Shown here: piece after piece, positions 1 to 11,578 of the stretch | Position numbering within the stretch: the stretch's first letter is position 1 | Layout of the letters: every line of letters begins with the position of its first letter | Origin: Carex sylvatica | Lineage: Eukaryota; Streptophyta; Magnoliopsida; Poales; Cyperaceae | Assembly: GCA_964058845.1 (NCBI GenBank) | Contig: CAXKVR010000942.1 | Location: forward strand, 43,336 to 107,335 | Length of the DNA stretch: 64,000 bases | Direction of reading: 5' to 3' | Translations under genes and position numbers: made by a program | The notes under the pieces: model-generated | What the model was told of the DNA's origin: nothing | What the model saw: only the letters and a program-made list of their open reading frames with translations | Databases searched by the model: none

Positions 1-1080
1 TTAATTTCTGTTTTTTAAATTCTGTTTTTTAAATTCTGTTTTTTTTATTTTGTTTTTTAATTTTGTTTTTCTAATTCTGTTTTTTAATTTCTATTTTTTA
101 AATTCTGTTTTTTAATTTCTGTTTTTTTAATTTATGTTTTATAATAGGTTAAATAAATAGGGTAGAATTATTTTTGTGAATATGTGAAGTAATTAGATTT
201 GTTTTGAATAGGTTAGATTTTATTTTTGAAATTCGGATTTATTTTTAATAGCTTAAAAAAATGTGTTAGATTATTTTTTAAATATGTGAAGTAATTATAT
301 TTATTTTTAATATGTTACATTTTATTTTTGAATATGTGAAGTAATTATATTTGTCTTAAATTCTGTTTTTTAATTTCTGTTTTTTAAATTCTATTTTTTT
401 ATTTCTGTATTTTAAATTCTGTTTTTAAATTTCTATTTTTTTAATTTCTGTTTTATAATAGGTTAAATAAATAGGTTAGAATTATTTTTGTGAATATGTG
501 AAGTAATTAGATTTGTTTTGAATAGGTTAGATTTTATTTTTTAAATTCGGATTTATTTTGAATAGGTTAAAAAAATGTGTTAGATTATTTTTGTGAATAT
601 GTGAAGTAATTATATTTATTTTGAATATGTTAGATTTTATTTTTGAATATGTGAAGTAATTATATTTGTTTTAAATTCTGTTTTTTAATTTCTTTTTTTT
701 TAATTCTGTTTTTTAATTTCTTTTTTTAAATTCTGTTTTTTTAATTCTGTTTTTTAAATTCTGTTTTTTTTATTTCTGTTTTTTAAATTCTGTTTTTTAA
801 TTCTGTTTTTGTTATTTCTGTATTTTTAAATTCTGTTTTTATTTCTGTTTTTTAATTTATGTTTTTAAATTCTGTTTTTTAATTTCTGTTTTTTAAATTC
901 TATTTTTTTAATTCTGTTTTTTTTTATTCTATTTTTAAAATTCTGCTTTTTTTTATTCTGTTTTTTAAATTATGTTTTTTAATTTCTGTTTTTTAAATTT
1001 TTATTTTTTAATAGGTTAAATAAATAGGTTAGATATTATTTTTGAATGTGTTAAGTAATTTATATTTTTTTTTTGAATAG
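1..1080. repeat. AT-rich tandem repeat block upstream of hAT copy 1
   Basis: Low-complexity DNA built from short units of the type TTCTGTTTTTTAAATTCTG. Inside it a longer unit of about 310 bp occurs twice (about 130-445 and 445-680). It carries ATAATAGGTTAAATAAATAG and repeated GAATATGTGAAGTAATTA. The same sequence precedes the second hAT copy at 61092-61557, so it appears to belong to the hAT element or to travel with it. The block runs off the left edge of the window. No coding potential is seen. Confidence 0.85.
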
Positions 1081-1089
1081 GTTTAAAAA

Positions 1090-3662
1090 ATGACAACTCC
1101 TAATCGCGAATCAATGAAAGAAACCATGCAAAGATATTCGACCGATCTTTTTGGCCCCGTCCCCGATATGGCACCACCTAATTATCCACAAGATTATCAA
1201 CCCAATTATACTGCTAGTCCTCCCAAATGCAACCACCTAATTATCCATACCCTTATCCATAAAATTATCCAAGAAGAGACCTCATGCTCCAAACAAATTA
1301 TCAACAACCCCCACAAATGAGTGCACCGCCACAGTATTATACTTCAAACGATCCAAACGTATTCATTTCACAAGAAATACTTCAACCAACACCACCGTAT
1401 ACATATGGCATGGGCTCTTCTTCTGTAGCATCGAGTCAATTCACTGACACTGCTCCTATAGGAGGTACACCTTCGAAAGGTAAACCTGAAATTCAAGAAG
1501 AAGTTATACCTCCTTCGACAAGTGTCCTGCCACAAGAACTAGCAGGAAAGAAGACCAAAAGACCTGCTCCCGAATACAATCAACCGTGGGCGAGATTTTA
1601 TAAGATTACCAAAGATAAGGCCGAAATTATGCAATTTTTACAATATAAGGTAAAAGGCTGCAAGAAAATTTTTGAGTATAAACAAAATAGTGGTATGACT
1701 AGCTTTAAGAGACATGCCGAAATGCACGAAAGAAAGGGTAAGGTTTCATGTGAAAATCCTGAACCGAGACAAATCCAAACCCTTATAAACGTGGATGGTA
1801 CCAGAACCAACCCAAAATTCAATGAATAAAAAATGCTTAGTGAATTGGCCCGGTACATTACCCATAAAGAACAACCAATAAGTATGGGTGGTTGCACGAG
1901 TTTTGCCCGGTTATGCATTCGGGAGTTAGCTCAACCAATGTACAAGAGTGTCCATCATAGAAAGATGGTTAGTGAAATAAATAAAAAATCAGTTTACTTC
2001 GACAAAAAATGACCTTAAAGCTCAATTTGCATACCAAAATAATAAGGTGTCAATTATCTTCGATATATGAATTGCCGGTAAACATAGCCTTGGTTACTCT
2101 TGTATTACCGGGCATTGGATCGATGATCATTGGATATTACAAAAAAGGATATTAAGTTTTCGAGTGTTGGATTCCCTCCACACTGCAAATGTAATTTTTA
2201 AATCCATTATTAAGGTTTTAGAAGAGTATAACCTTAAGAGGAATATAGGTAACAATATTTTTTCTATATCTTTCGATAATGCTAGCAACAACATTGCTTC
2301 CATTGAGATTTTTAAACGGTCACTAAACCCGATCATGAATGGTGAAATGTTTCACCAAAAGTGTGCTTGCCACATTCTTAACCTCGTCGTGAAGGCGGAT
2401 CTAAAAACAGAAGCCGTAAAACTATTGATAATTAAATTTAAGGATGCCCTCAACTACATTGTTTCAAACCAAGAAAGAAAACAACGGTTTGCTGAATTGT
2501 GCGTCAACTATTGATTGAGCAAGTTGAAGGTACCTTGGGATATAGATACCCATTGGAACTCAACATATAGATTGTTGAACCGATGCCTTCCTTACCAAAC
2601 TGTCATAGGGGAGTTTTTGAGAAGCTCCATTCCCGAGGCACTGCAATTGAAACTCATTGACGAAGAATGGGAGCAACTGCAAAGGCTTAGCAAATTCTTA
2701 GGGATCTTTTTTACTGCAACCGTCCAACTATCATGCTCGTACTCACCGACGTCATTTGACTTGCTGAGACATCTCTATGACATCTCCAAGGTGTATTGCG
2801 AATTGGAACAAGCTGAAACCTATGATACATCTCTCATGCCGATCGTAGATGCCATGAAACAAAAATTCCTAAAATATTGGGAAGATGTACCCCTCCTGGT
2901 CATTATCGCAAACTCCCTCAACCTGCTATACAATAAGTTTTACACGATCAAAGTAGTTTAGAGGTACAAACAGAATTTATATTTAGACTCAACCGGGGTG
3001 GAGGCATACATGAATTCGAAGTTTGATGAGATGTTTAACATATACCACTCAAGAATGAGTGACAACCAAAATTCGGCTTCGTCCTGTGCCGCCTCTAGGT
3101 AGGAATATAAATATACATGTATTTTTAATCTTTATTATTTATAGTATCTACATTATTTGTCCACTAATTTTTTCTTTTTTCTTTTTTAATATACATGTGT
3201 TTTTTTTTTTTAATAGTTCCACTTCTAGGAGCACTAACAGTGGTGGATTATTAGCAGATTTCCAATCGGAGAGCGAACCGCACACATCCACAAACGAGTT
3301 ATTGAGCTATATATCGATGCTCAACGAAAATGAAGAAGGATTTGACGTCATGGCGTGGTGGAGGAGGCATGAAAGGGCCTTACCAATGCTGACGATGATG
3401 GTCCGCGACGTATTTGTCGTGCCCGTATCAACCGTCCCTTCCGAAAGTTATTTTAGTTCGACGAATATGATCCTCTCCGATAAACGAAGTAAGTTGGGTG
3501 CACATGATTTTGAGAGACTTGTGTGCTTGAAAGATTGGATTGCTACTGAAGAGCGCATGCAACATGTGCCTCAACAACCATCATCATCTGAAGCCGACAC
3601 TGAAGAAAGTGGTACCGAGGTGTAGCACGAGGCTAATTCAGATTCAGACGGTGCCAAAGAGA
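1090..3662 (+). pseudogene. hAT-family transposase pseudogene (copy 1)
   Basis: Degenerate DNA-transposon transposase. It starts at ATG 1090 with a Pro/Tyr/Gln-rich N-terminus. A BED-type zinc-finger region follows at about 1570-1740 (FKRHAEMH is clear, but the first Cys of the finger looks replaced by Val in YKVKGCKK). Next come RNase H-like core pieces (2164-2961, including CACHILNLVVKA). The hAT C-terminal dimerisation domain is at about 3230-3545 (VPVSTVPSESYFSS, LSDKRSKL, LVCLKDWI). An intron of about 115 bp with GT and AG ends splits the last part (about 3100-3215). Lesions include a frameshift around 1300, a TAA at 1827-1829, further frameshifts between 1990 and 2164, a TGA at 2512-2514 and a TAG near 2959. 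Identity to the copy at 61558 is very high by eye. Family assignment is firm; exact element ends are not. Confidence 0.88.
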
Positions 3663-4536
3663 GCGAATAATGGTATATGAATCCAAACTACTAGATAGAT
3701 AGTGTCGTTATAAATTTCTAAGCTCTTTTTTAACATTTATGATTATTTTTTAAATTATAAATTTCTAAACATTTCAATTAGTTTTTAAATTATTCATTTT
3801 AAAGAAGAATTACTAACAAAAAAAAGTTAGAACTCCGCCTATGTTATTTTATATAGCCGGTCCCAAACCCGGAATAAAGGAGGAGGGTAACTTTTATTTT
3901 TTAATTTATTATTTTAAAATAATTCATAATTATTTTTAAAGTAATTGATTTAAGAAAAATTTTATTTTTATTTTATTGTTTTAAAGTTTCTGATTTAATT
4001 ATATTTTTATTTAACCTATTAAAAAAAAATGAACGTTTAAAAAATATATTATCAATTTAAAAAGAACGTTTAGAAAATATATTATCAATTTAAAATGTAA
4101 ACTAAAAATTTCTAGATATAAATAAATTATGAAACTATATAATTAGAATGAGAATTTGAAAATAAAATAAAATGACTCGTGTAAAGAAATAAATAAATAC
4201 ATTTGTACTTAGCCAAATAAATATACAAATTTTCGCATGAATAATTTTTATATATAAGTTACAAATTTTATTTATTTATATACACTATTTGATATTGAAC
4301 TATTCTGATTTTAAAAGTCGAATTATAAACACGTAATAATATTTGTACAACACCGTAAAAAAAAAACTCGACCTACCCCTCAAAGATACAACAGGCACAA
4401 ATATAAGACGGGCAGGGCACGATTTAAAAAAAAAAAACCGTGATGCCCATCCCATAGTACCCGTCTACCCGTGATATCTGTGCCCGTGCCCGGATATGCC
4501 CAGCCCGCCTTGCCCTTACCTGAGAGCAAAAACACT
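3663..4536. other. intergenic, transposon debris
   Basis: No gene seen. At about 3840-3895 there is a short GC-rich stretch (GCCGGTCCCAAACCCGG...GGAGGAGGGT) like a common plant retroelement fragment. At about 4370-4510 there is another GC-rich stretch with repeated CCCGTG/GGGCAC motifs, again typical of transposon remnants. The rest is AT-rich and unremarkable. Confidence 0.5.
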
Positions 4537-5034
4537 AGTCCTATACTATCATCATTGTTTGAAAATTTTCATCCGATCATCAATGGGCCGGCACTATTCC
4601 CACCCACACGCCTTCTGATTTTGTCCGATTTTCACTAAATTTCTAGCTGAGATATTATATGGCGAGACCACCTCAGGATCATAGACCTCATGGGTAACTA
4701 AATTTCCTGCTTCGTAAAATTTGTTAAGTTACTGCTGTATTAAATCAGAGAGGAGAACACGGAAGACGTGTAATGGCCACATGCTCCTTTGGGGCCCACA
4801 CTGTCTCTATTTGTTAAGTTAACCATTTTTACATTTTTTTTTTCTATTTTTGTGTGCTGAGAATTATAATAAAGAACATATAGTGCTGTCTCGAATTGAA
4901 TGTACCAATCATTACAATATTATTCTTTGAGTATATTATTTTAGACATCATTTAAATCTACGTTGTATTATATAGTTAAAATATGTTTTTATTTTTATTT
5001 TATCAAATCATTTTTTGGTACCACTCTACTATAT
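4537..5034. repeat. duplicated block X, left copy
   Basis: Matches 57456-58160 almost base for base over several hundred bases. Shared landmarks are CATCCGATCATCAATGGGCC, TTTCTAGCTGAGATATTATA, CATGGGTAACTAAATTTC and GGGGCCCACACTGTCTCTAT. The right copy has about 200 extra bases (about 57755-57955) that the left lacks. On the right the block lies downstream of an intact kinase gene; on the left it follows the hAT pseudogene. It looks non-coding. Confidence 0.85.
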
Positions 5035-6261
5035 ATATTACGGGAAATTGATGATATATAGTAACAATAATTTTTTGGCTTCTTGAAAAGTTTTTGTGTA
5101 TCATTTTTTTATAAATCATCTAAATTATCGCATGAGTTGTATTGATGCTAATATTTTATTATTCTTATTACTAAAATTTCTTTCTAAAATTACTCAAATA
5201 AGTTTATAAAATTCAAGTATAATTTGAATTCTTATTGACTATGTTATTACAAGCTTATTTAGTGTAATTTTTTTTTTATTTTTTTTTACAAACTTATATT
5301 TAAATTATTTCTCAATGTTGCCTTTTTTATATTTTTTGATTATATATATATTATAGACACATTTTTTGTTGTTTGTTTTATGTCAAAGAGAGTACATAAT
5401 TTTAATAAAAAGTTTTTAATATAATAAAATATAATATATTACAACAATAAAATTCAAAAATCTTCGTGTAATGCAATTGCAGAATACTTATTATTAACTA
5501 AATACATTTGAAACAATTATATTAATGCAAGACTTCGCATCTAGTCAATTTAATAATTGAACGTATCATGAAAAGTAAGAGCTAGTTGCTTGTATCTTAA
5601 TACTTTTGCGTGGTGGCCCATGATAATACTTATTTGTAGCAAAATTTACTTTTGATCCGACATGAATAGGACAATATTTGTGAAGGTAATAGTGTTTAAT
5701 TTTTTGCCAACTGTATAGGGTTTATTAGAAATTAGGGTTTAATATTTTGCCGACTGTATTGTCATGACTCGTGAATACTCCTATCCGTAATACTAGTACG
5801 CTAAAAAATAATACGTTTCTATCAGTATACTCTCAGTAATAATATTTTTTTACCCTCACGAATATTATCTCATTATTGTAGTGAACCGGACAAAGCGAGA
5901 ATTCACATCCAGTGAAATAGTGCAACAAATAGATCGGGATCATTCTTTCAACATGGCACACATGTCAAAACGGAGCCCCTAATTATATTGTATCCATAGG
6001 TACCGAATTGAATTTAATCTGGCTGGAATTTAATTTGGTACATTATATTGGCCTGGTCTCCAGCTGGTTTTTTTTTGTCCTGAGCCAGAAGATCGACCTT
6101 CCATGACGAGAAGTGTTCAAATGCTGGGGGAAAACTTGGAAAATTTGCAAATGCCCCCAAACCCTGTAATGCCTTCTTCATATTGTGATGCTACTTCTGG
6201 CTAGCTAGGTATTAGTCATCCGATTTTCAAATGCCCCCAAACAATTCGGTTCTCCGATTTT
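5035..6261. other. intergenic, no gene seen
   Basis: AT-rich sequence with no credible reading frame. The only internal similarity noticed is a phrase near 6160 (AAATGCCCCCAAAC) that recurs near 6230. Confidence 0.5.
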
Positions 6262-6512
6262 CAAAGTCTAGACAGTAAATTTATATTAAAATGTGCCTGG
6301 AGACCAAATTTTATATTTTTTTGAAATTTTTTTACTATTTATTAAGCTAGTTTGAAAATCGCTGTTTTTAAATAGTGCAAAATTTTAATAAAAACATCAA
6401 TTTTGAAACCATCTTAATAAATAAATAAATAATTCAAAAAATGTAAACTTTGGTCTCCAAGCACATTTTAATATAGATTGAATATCTAACGGTTTGGATC
6501 GACTGTTTGGAC
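6262..6512. mobile_element. palindromic MITE remnant
   Basis: The two halves are inverted copies: ATATTAAAATGTGCCTGGAG near 6282 pairs with CTCCAAGCACATTTTAATAT near 6457, around a centre at about 6370. The same family is intact at 59255-59658, at the equivalent position just upstream of block Y. The outer terminal repeats seen there are missing here, so this is a decayed copy. Confidence 0.7.
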
Positions 6513-6517
6513 TTCTA

Positions 6518-6565
<48 letters not shown>
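6518..6565. repeat. (CT)n(AT)n microsatellite
   Basis: A run of CT dinucleotides passes into a run of AT dinucleotides between the MITE remnant and block Y. The right-hand block has a shorter (TA)n at the same place (about 59660-59674). Confidence 0.9.
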
Positions 6566-6569
<4 letters not shown>

Positions 6570-8150
6570 CTCTGTAGTGTACATCTCTGCCATTTTATTA
6601 ATTTTTATCTTTTTCTTGCTTTTGAAATTTGTTGCTGTCTCGTATCACTGTAATTAAAGTGCAAGAGGAGAATGTTTTTTGTTTCTTTTCCGAACCATGT
6701 TGAAGTTTTCTGCAATTTTAGCACCTCCACTAGAAAACTTACAAAAATATCTTGTATTTCTGATTATAAACGGTACTGTAGTTGTTTATTATTTTTGCAT
6801 ATTTATGCAGATTTTGTTTGATGAAGACTCAAATACCTTGCCTCAACTAAAGGTCAATGCTTTAATTAATAGTTTTCATTTTATATTTATTATTTGTTCC
6901 AAATGAAGCAGTGTTGAAAGCAGTACCCTGACAACCAATCAAGATAGAAAGAATTTTCTATACAAATTCTAAGAAACAATATTCACAATCAGCAGACGTC
7001 TATGTTTTCTTTAGTAGAAGTCTGAAACTAATTGTGATATGATAAAGACTTCTCTTGGTAAGAAAGTCCTCCATAGTCCTTGCACTTTAAGTTAGTTTCA
7101 ATTGTCTATTTGATTTTTCATACATGCATTATATTAGAAAAAAAAATTAGTTTCTAAAACGTCTCCCATATATGAACTGGTGTTTGAGTGGAAAGAGAGA
7201 GCGAATAACCAACCTTAGATAACCATTATCTTGTTTCTTTTGTTTTTCAAGATTTTAGAAAAAAGAGAGATGATATGAGGTTCGCTATCAGTGTCAAAAC
7301 CAGACCCCATATATGAAAAACCAAATAGACAATGGAAATAAGCTTAAAATGTAAGGACTAAGGCGAAATTTCTTAGCAAGAGATGTCGTTATTACATCAT
7401 TAATGCAAGCTAGACTTCTAAAGAAATCATAGAATGCTGATTTTTTAAAATATATTCTTTCTTTAAAAGTAGGCTAGAATTTTGAAGACCAATCGAGTAA
7501 GTCTTTGCATTTCTCCATCAGAAGAGTCTGGTCATGAAAATTGAGTGAGTCAGTGTTAGAAATAAGTTCTTGATAGAAGCTGTAATGTATATTCGATCTA
7601 CCCAGTAGACCTTCTGGTCCTTAACCCCTTTTGCACATAGGAGATATATGTACATGGTGGGGACCACCAAGGAGTCACAAATCAATTGGCAGCATCTTTC
7701 GGCATCCAAAATTGACATAGCAGATCGGACCACAAGTGTCTCGGTGCAGATGGATGGACCACTTAAGGAGGTAATGGCTAGGAGGCATTACCTCCTTAGT
7801 GGGTTAGGAAATTATTGCACCGAACATCAAGTTTTTACAATGACCTCTGTGAGGCTACCGAATTATACACCCATTCAGTCATAAGTTCTAATTAAAATCC
7901 ATTTTGTTGGCAAAAAGTTACAAAAATGTCGCTAATTTTGATTTTTAATTTTAATGATGTTCTTTCTTCTATAATTTTAATTTTGTAATACATGCTGCCA
8001 TTTCAGTAATTTCATGTTAAGAACAATTTGTCGAGAACAAAAAAATATATGGCAAATATTCAAGTTATGAAAGATGTCCAGAAAATTGTAAAAATATTTG
8101 ATGTACAAGAAATGCCGCACTCTTTATAAAATAGTAAAAATAAACGACTA
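6566..8150. repeat. duplicated block Y, copy 1
   Basis: About 1.5 kb of unknown nature. It is near-identical to 59675-61091, clearly related to the adjoining tandem copy at 8225-9650, and shares parts with about 10010-10100 and 47840-48185. Landmarks are CATATTTATGCAG, TGCAAGCTAGACTTCT, ATTGACATAGCAGATCGG and a hairpin AAGGAGGTAATG...CATTACCTCCTT at about 7765-7799. Reading frames in one copy are broken in another (for example a stop at 60807-60809), so it does not look protein-coding. It could be an old transposon or a duplicated gene-flanking region. Confidence 0.8.
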
Positions 8151-8224
8151 TTTTTTATTTTGTTCCTTACTAGTTTTATTATATTTTAATTGTAAAAAAA
8201 CATTCAGGGGAAAAAGGGCTGAAT

Positions 8225-9650
8225 CCAGTGCATGGAAGCAGATGGACTGTAGTAGTTGTTTATTATTTGTTGCATATTTATGAAGATATTAATTATTTCA
8301 TCAGGACTCAAATATCGTGCTTGTACTAAATGTCTATGAGTAGTGTTTTTAATTTTATCTTTATTTATTGTTACAAATCAAGCAGCGTCGAAACCAGTCA
8401 AGATAGAAAGAATTTTTTATACAATTTCTTAAAAATAATATTCCAATCAGCAGTCTATGTTTTCATAAGCAGAAGTGTGACATTAATTGTGATATTATAA
8501 AGACATCTCTTGGTAAGAAATTTATCTTTAGTCCTTGCGCTCTAACCTTGTTTCAATTGTCTGTTTGCTTTTTCTAAATTATATATACTCTGGTTTTTCT
8601 ACTTATAGCCAACTTTCGATATTCATTATGTTACAAAAAAATTATTAGTTTCTAAAACGTCTCGCATATATGAAATTGTATTGTACGTGAGGGGAAGAGA
8701 GAGAGAGAGAGAGAGAGAGTAACCATTCTCATAGAACCTTCCTCTTTTTTCTTTTGTTTTGAAATATTTTCGAAAAAAGAGAGGTGATTTGAGGTTTGCT
8801 ATAAGTGCCAAAACCAGACCTATGTAAGAAAAGCCAAATAGACAATGGGAACAAGCTTAAAATGTAAGGACTAAGTCGGAAATTCTTAGCCAGAGATGTC
8901 GTTATTACATCATTAATGCAAGCTAGACTTCTTCTAAAGAAATCATAGACTGCTGATTTTGAAAATACATTAATTCTTAAAATTGGGCTAGAATTGTGAA
9001 AGATAAAGAGTAGTCAATTAGGCTTGTAAAGACCGGTCGAGGAAGTCTTTGCATTTCTCTATCAGAAGAGTAGTTGTTTGGACTGACTGACTGTTGCAGA
9101 TACAAGTTCTCAGTAAAGGCTGAGTTAACGAAGACTGAGTGACTGTTGCAGATACAAGTTTGCTACTGATGGAAATTAACGTCCTTAACCTTTTCTGGAC
9201 GTAGGAGATATACCATCAGTTTGCATCAACTTTGAGCATCCAAAATTGACATCCTAATAGTCTGAGTGCAGATGGGTAGGACCACAAAAAAGATAATTGC
9301 TTAGAGGCATTACCTCCTTAGGGTGGTACTAGTTTATTGCACCGAACATTAAGTTTTTACACCCAATTTATGACTGAATTATACACCCATTCATTTGTCA
9401 GTTCTAAAATCATTTTTGTTGGAAAAAAGTTACAACTAATTTTAAATTTTTAGTTCAACGTTTTGATTTTTTCTATAATTTTATTCTTGTAATTTATGCT
9501 GCCATTTTTGGGCAGATTTATATGTATTTTCACGATATGAACAATATCATGACATGTGACAAACTTTCAAGTAAATAAAGGAAAATGTCCAATAACATAT
9601 ATTTAAAAAAATGACATATAAGAAATGCTGCACTCAGTATACAATAGATT
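8225..9650. repeat. duplicated block Y, copy 2 (tandem, diverged)
   Basis: Follows copy 1 in the same orientation with a period of about 1.5 kb. It is more diverged than copies 1 and 4 are from each other. It keeps GTCGTTATTACATCATTAAT, AGTCTTTGCATTTCTC and GAGGCATTACCTCCTTAG. It contains a GA microsatellite (about 8693-8719). No coding frame is conserved. Confidence 0.75.
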
Positions 9651-10649
9651 ATATTTGAATAACTTCCTACAAAGTTTTCTTGCTAGTATTCCTGGGATAA
9701 TATTAAGCAGACATCTAACATTTAGTATCATGTAATGTTATGTTAGTTTCAATATATGAAACGGGCAAATTATTGCCTTTCTTCAAAAAAAAAAAAAAAA
9801 TTTCTACAACCTAATGATGATGTCATATGACAGGACAAATTCTCAAAATTTAAGTTTTTAAATGTGAAGTACTACTGATTTGGCTGCGGTAATTGTCAAA
9901 AGCATTTTTTTTTTTTTTTTGTGTGTGTGGCAGCCATTAACGGTCGAAAGTAAAAAACTTTCCGATTTGGTAATCTTTTTAGGTGATGAAAAGTTACCTC
10001 GTCTGACCCGTATTGCATGGAGACAGATAGATCATCCTTATTGGTACTGTAGTTTATTATTTTTGACATATTTATGCAGTTATTTTGTTTCACAAAGAGT
10101 TAAAGAACTTAAGATCAATATCATGTAGGGCTGTACAAAAAGCTCATGGCTAGTGATGTCGTAACTCTTTATAACTTTGATTTAATTTGTCAGTTGGATA
10201 TCACAAGTTTAAAAATAACACTAATTAAGGACTTTGCCGTTGAAGTTTCTTTATCTCTAGTCGTCTAGTGAAAATCTTGTCTGCTTGTGTCACTCTCGTC
10301 TCCCCTAATAAATAACATAAAATTCACACTAACCAAATTAACCAAAGAGAAAGTGAGAGAGAGAGAGAGGATGTTCGATCTGGTGTCACGAGTAAAGCAG
10401 AACGATGTAGCTAAAGTTGAAAATAGACCATCACTTATGAACGGTTATAGAGCAAAACTGTTGGTGGTAGGTTTTCGTCAAACTTAATGCTTGGTGCAAT
10501 AATTTAAACGTGCTGGTGGCATTAATTATTACAAATTGAATTATATAGATGTGCTAAAAGTCTAAAATATTAGGCTACTAATTTTGAAAATTCTTACTGA
10601 AAATTTTATGATAATTGAATAGAGAAAGATTTAATGTTTGGTTAGACAT
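9651..10649. other. intergenic with a short third piece of Y
   Basis: At about 10030-10080, TACTGTAG...TTATTTTTGACATATTTATGCAG matches the beginning of block Y, suggesting a further truncated unit. Poly(A) and poly(T) runs occur near 9786 and 9906. No gene is seen. Confidence 0.5.
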
Positions 10650-10818
10650 GGTAGTGGTGCAGGACGCTAATGACCGAGTGAGTTTTTGTTGAGACAGGTC
10701 ATTATTCGGGCCAATATCCAGGGCCAATGACGCTAATGACGCTAATGACCGAGTGCAGGACGCTAATGACGCTAATGACCGAGTGAGTTTTTGTTGAGAC
10801 AGGTCATTATTCGGGCCA
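10650..10818. repeat. short tandem and dispersed repeat
   Basis: The unit GACGCTAATGACCGAGTG and the longer phrase GAGTTTTTGTTGAGACAGGTCATTATTCGGGCCAATAT (written here as one repeat landmark split by its internal break) occur twice, with GACGCTAATGAC reiterated between them. The second copy runs directly into a (TA)n(TATG)n microsatellite at about 10819-10870. Confidence 0.8.
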
Positions 10819-10870
10819 ATATATATATATATGTATGTATGTATGTATGTATATATCTGTGTGTGTGTAT

Positions 10871-11262
10871 GAGGAGGGATCCAATTACATTATTTTTTGG
10901 TGACACTATATTACACCCTATATTTTCAAAATCCGAACAGTCAATCCAAATCATTCAACATGATGGATATATTAAAATGTGATTGCAGATAAAATTTTTA
11001 TATTGTTTTAAATTTTTTTACTATTTATTAAGATGGGGACAATAATTCAATGATCTGAAAAAATAATTTTGTAAAATACTTGATAAATAGTAAAAAAAAT
11101 TCAAAAAATTTGATCTGCAAGTACATTTGAATATATTCATTATGTTGAATAATTTGGATCCAATTGTTTGGACTTCAAAAATTTTAAAATATAAGGTGTA
11201 ATCCGGTATCACCAAAAAACAGTGTAAGTGTAATCCGATGTCACCAAAAAACGGTGTAAGTG
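10871..11262. mobile_element. palindromic MITE, GAGGAGGGATCC family
   Basis: Left end GAGGAGGGATCCAATTACA follows a TA-rich run. The halves are inverted around about 11050 (TTACTATTTATTAAGATGGG versus TACTTGATAAATAGTAAAAA). The intact relative is at 58862-59228. The right terminal repeat is missing here and the subterminal phrase TGTAATCCG..TCACCAAAAAAC is doubled (about 11197-11262), suggesting a damaged right end. TA flanks would fit a Tc1/mariner-type MITE, but the superfamily is an inference. Confidence 0.7.
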
Positions 11263-11578
11263 GACAAAACCTGAGTGTCTGATTCGAGACACCGTCCAAA
11301 TCTCAATCCCAATTCTGTGTTCTTCAAACAAGTACGTACGAACGCATATATAAATGTTGTACTAGAGAGCATTCTCCATCTGTCCAATCAGGATAATTTT
11401 TACATTCTTTCTGTAAGATGTTTCTACCTTCTTTTAATGTTTGTTAACATCTATTCGACTTCTGCAAACTTGAGAGACCATTTTTGAACTGTCAGTGGTA
11501 AACACTTGCTTGACAATCACCAAAGAAATAAATCAGCACATAACTGTCTCTCTTGCAAAAATTTTTGCTTGCCAATGC

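Noticed and set aside
6679..6906. 75-codon open frame at the start of Y1
   Set aside because: In Y4 a small indel near 59894 shifts the frame, and no family motif is seen.
7648..7884. 78-codon open frame in block Y1
   Set aside because: The equivalent frame in Y4 is stopped by a TGA at 60807-60809 and Y2 does not keep it. No domain is recognisable.
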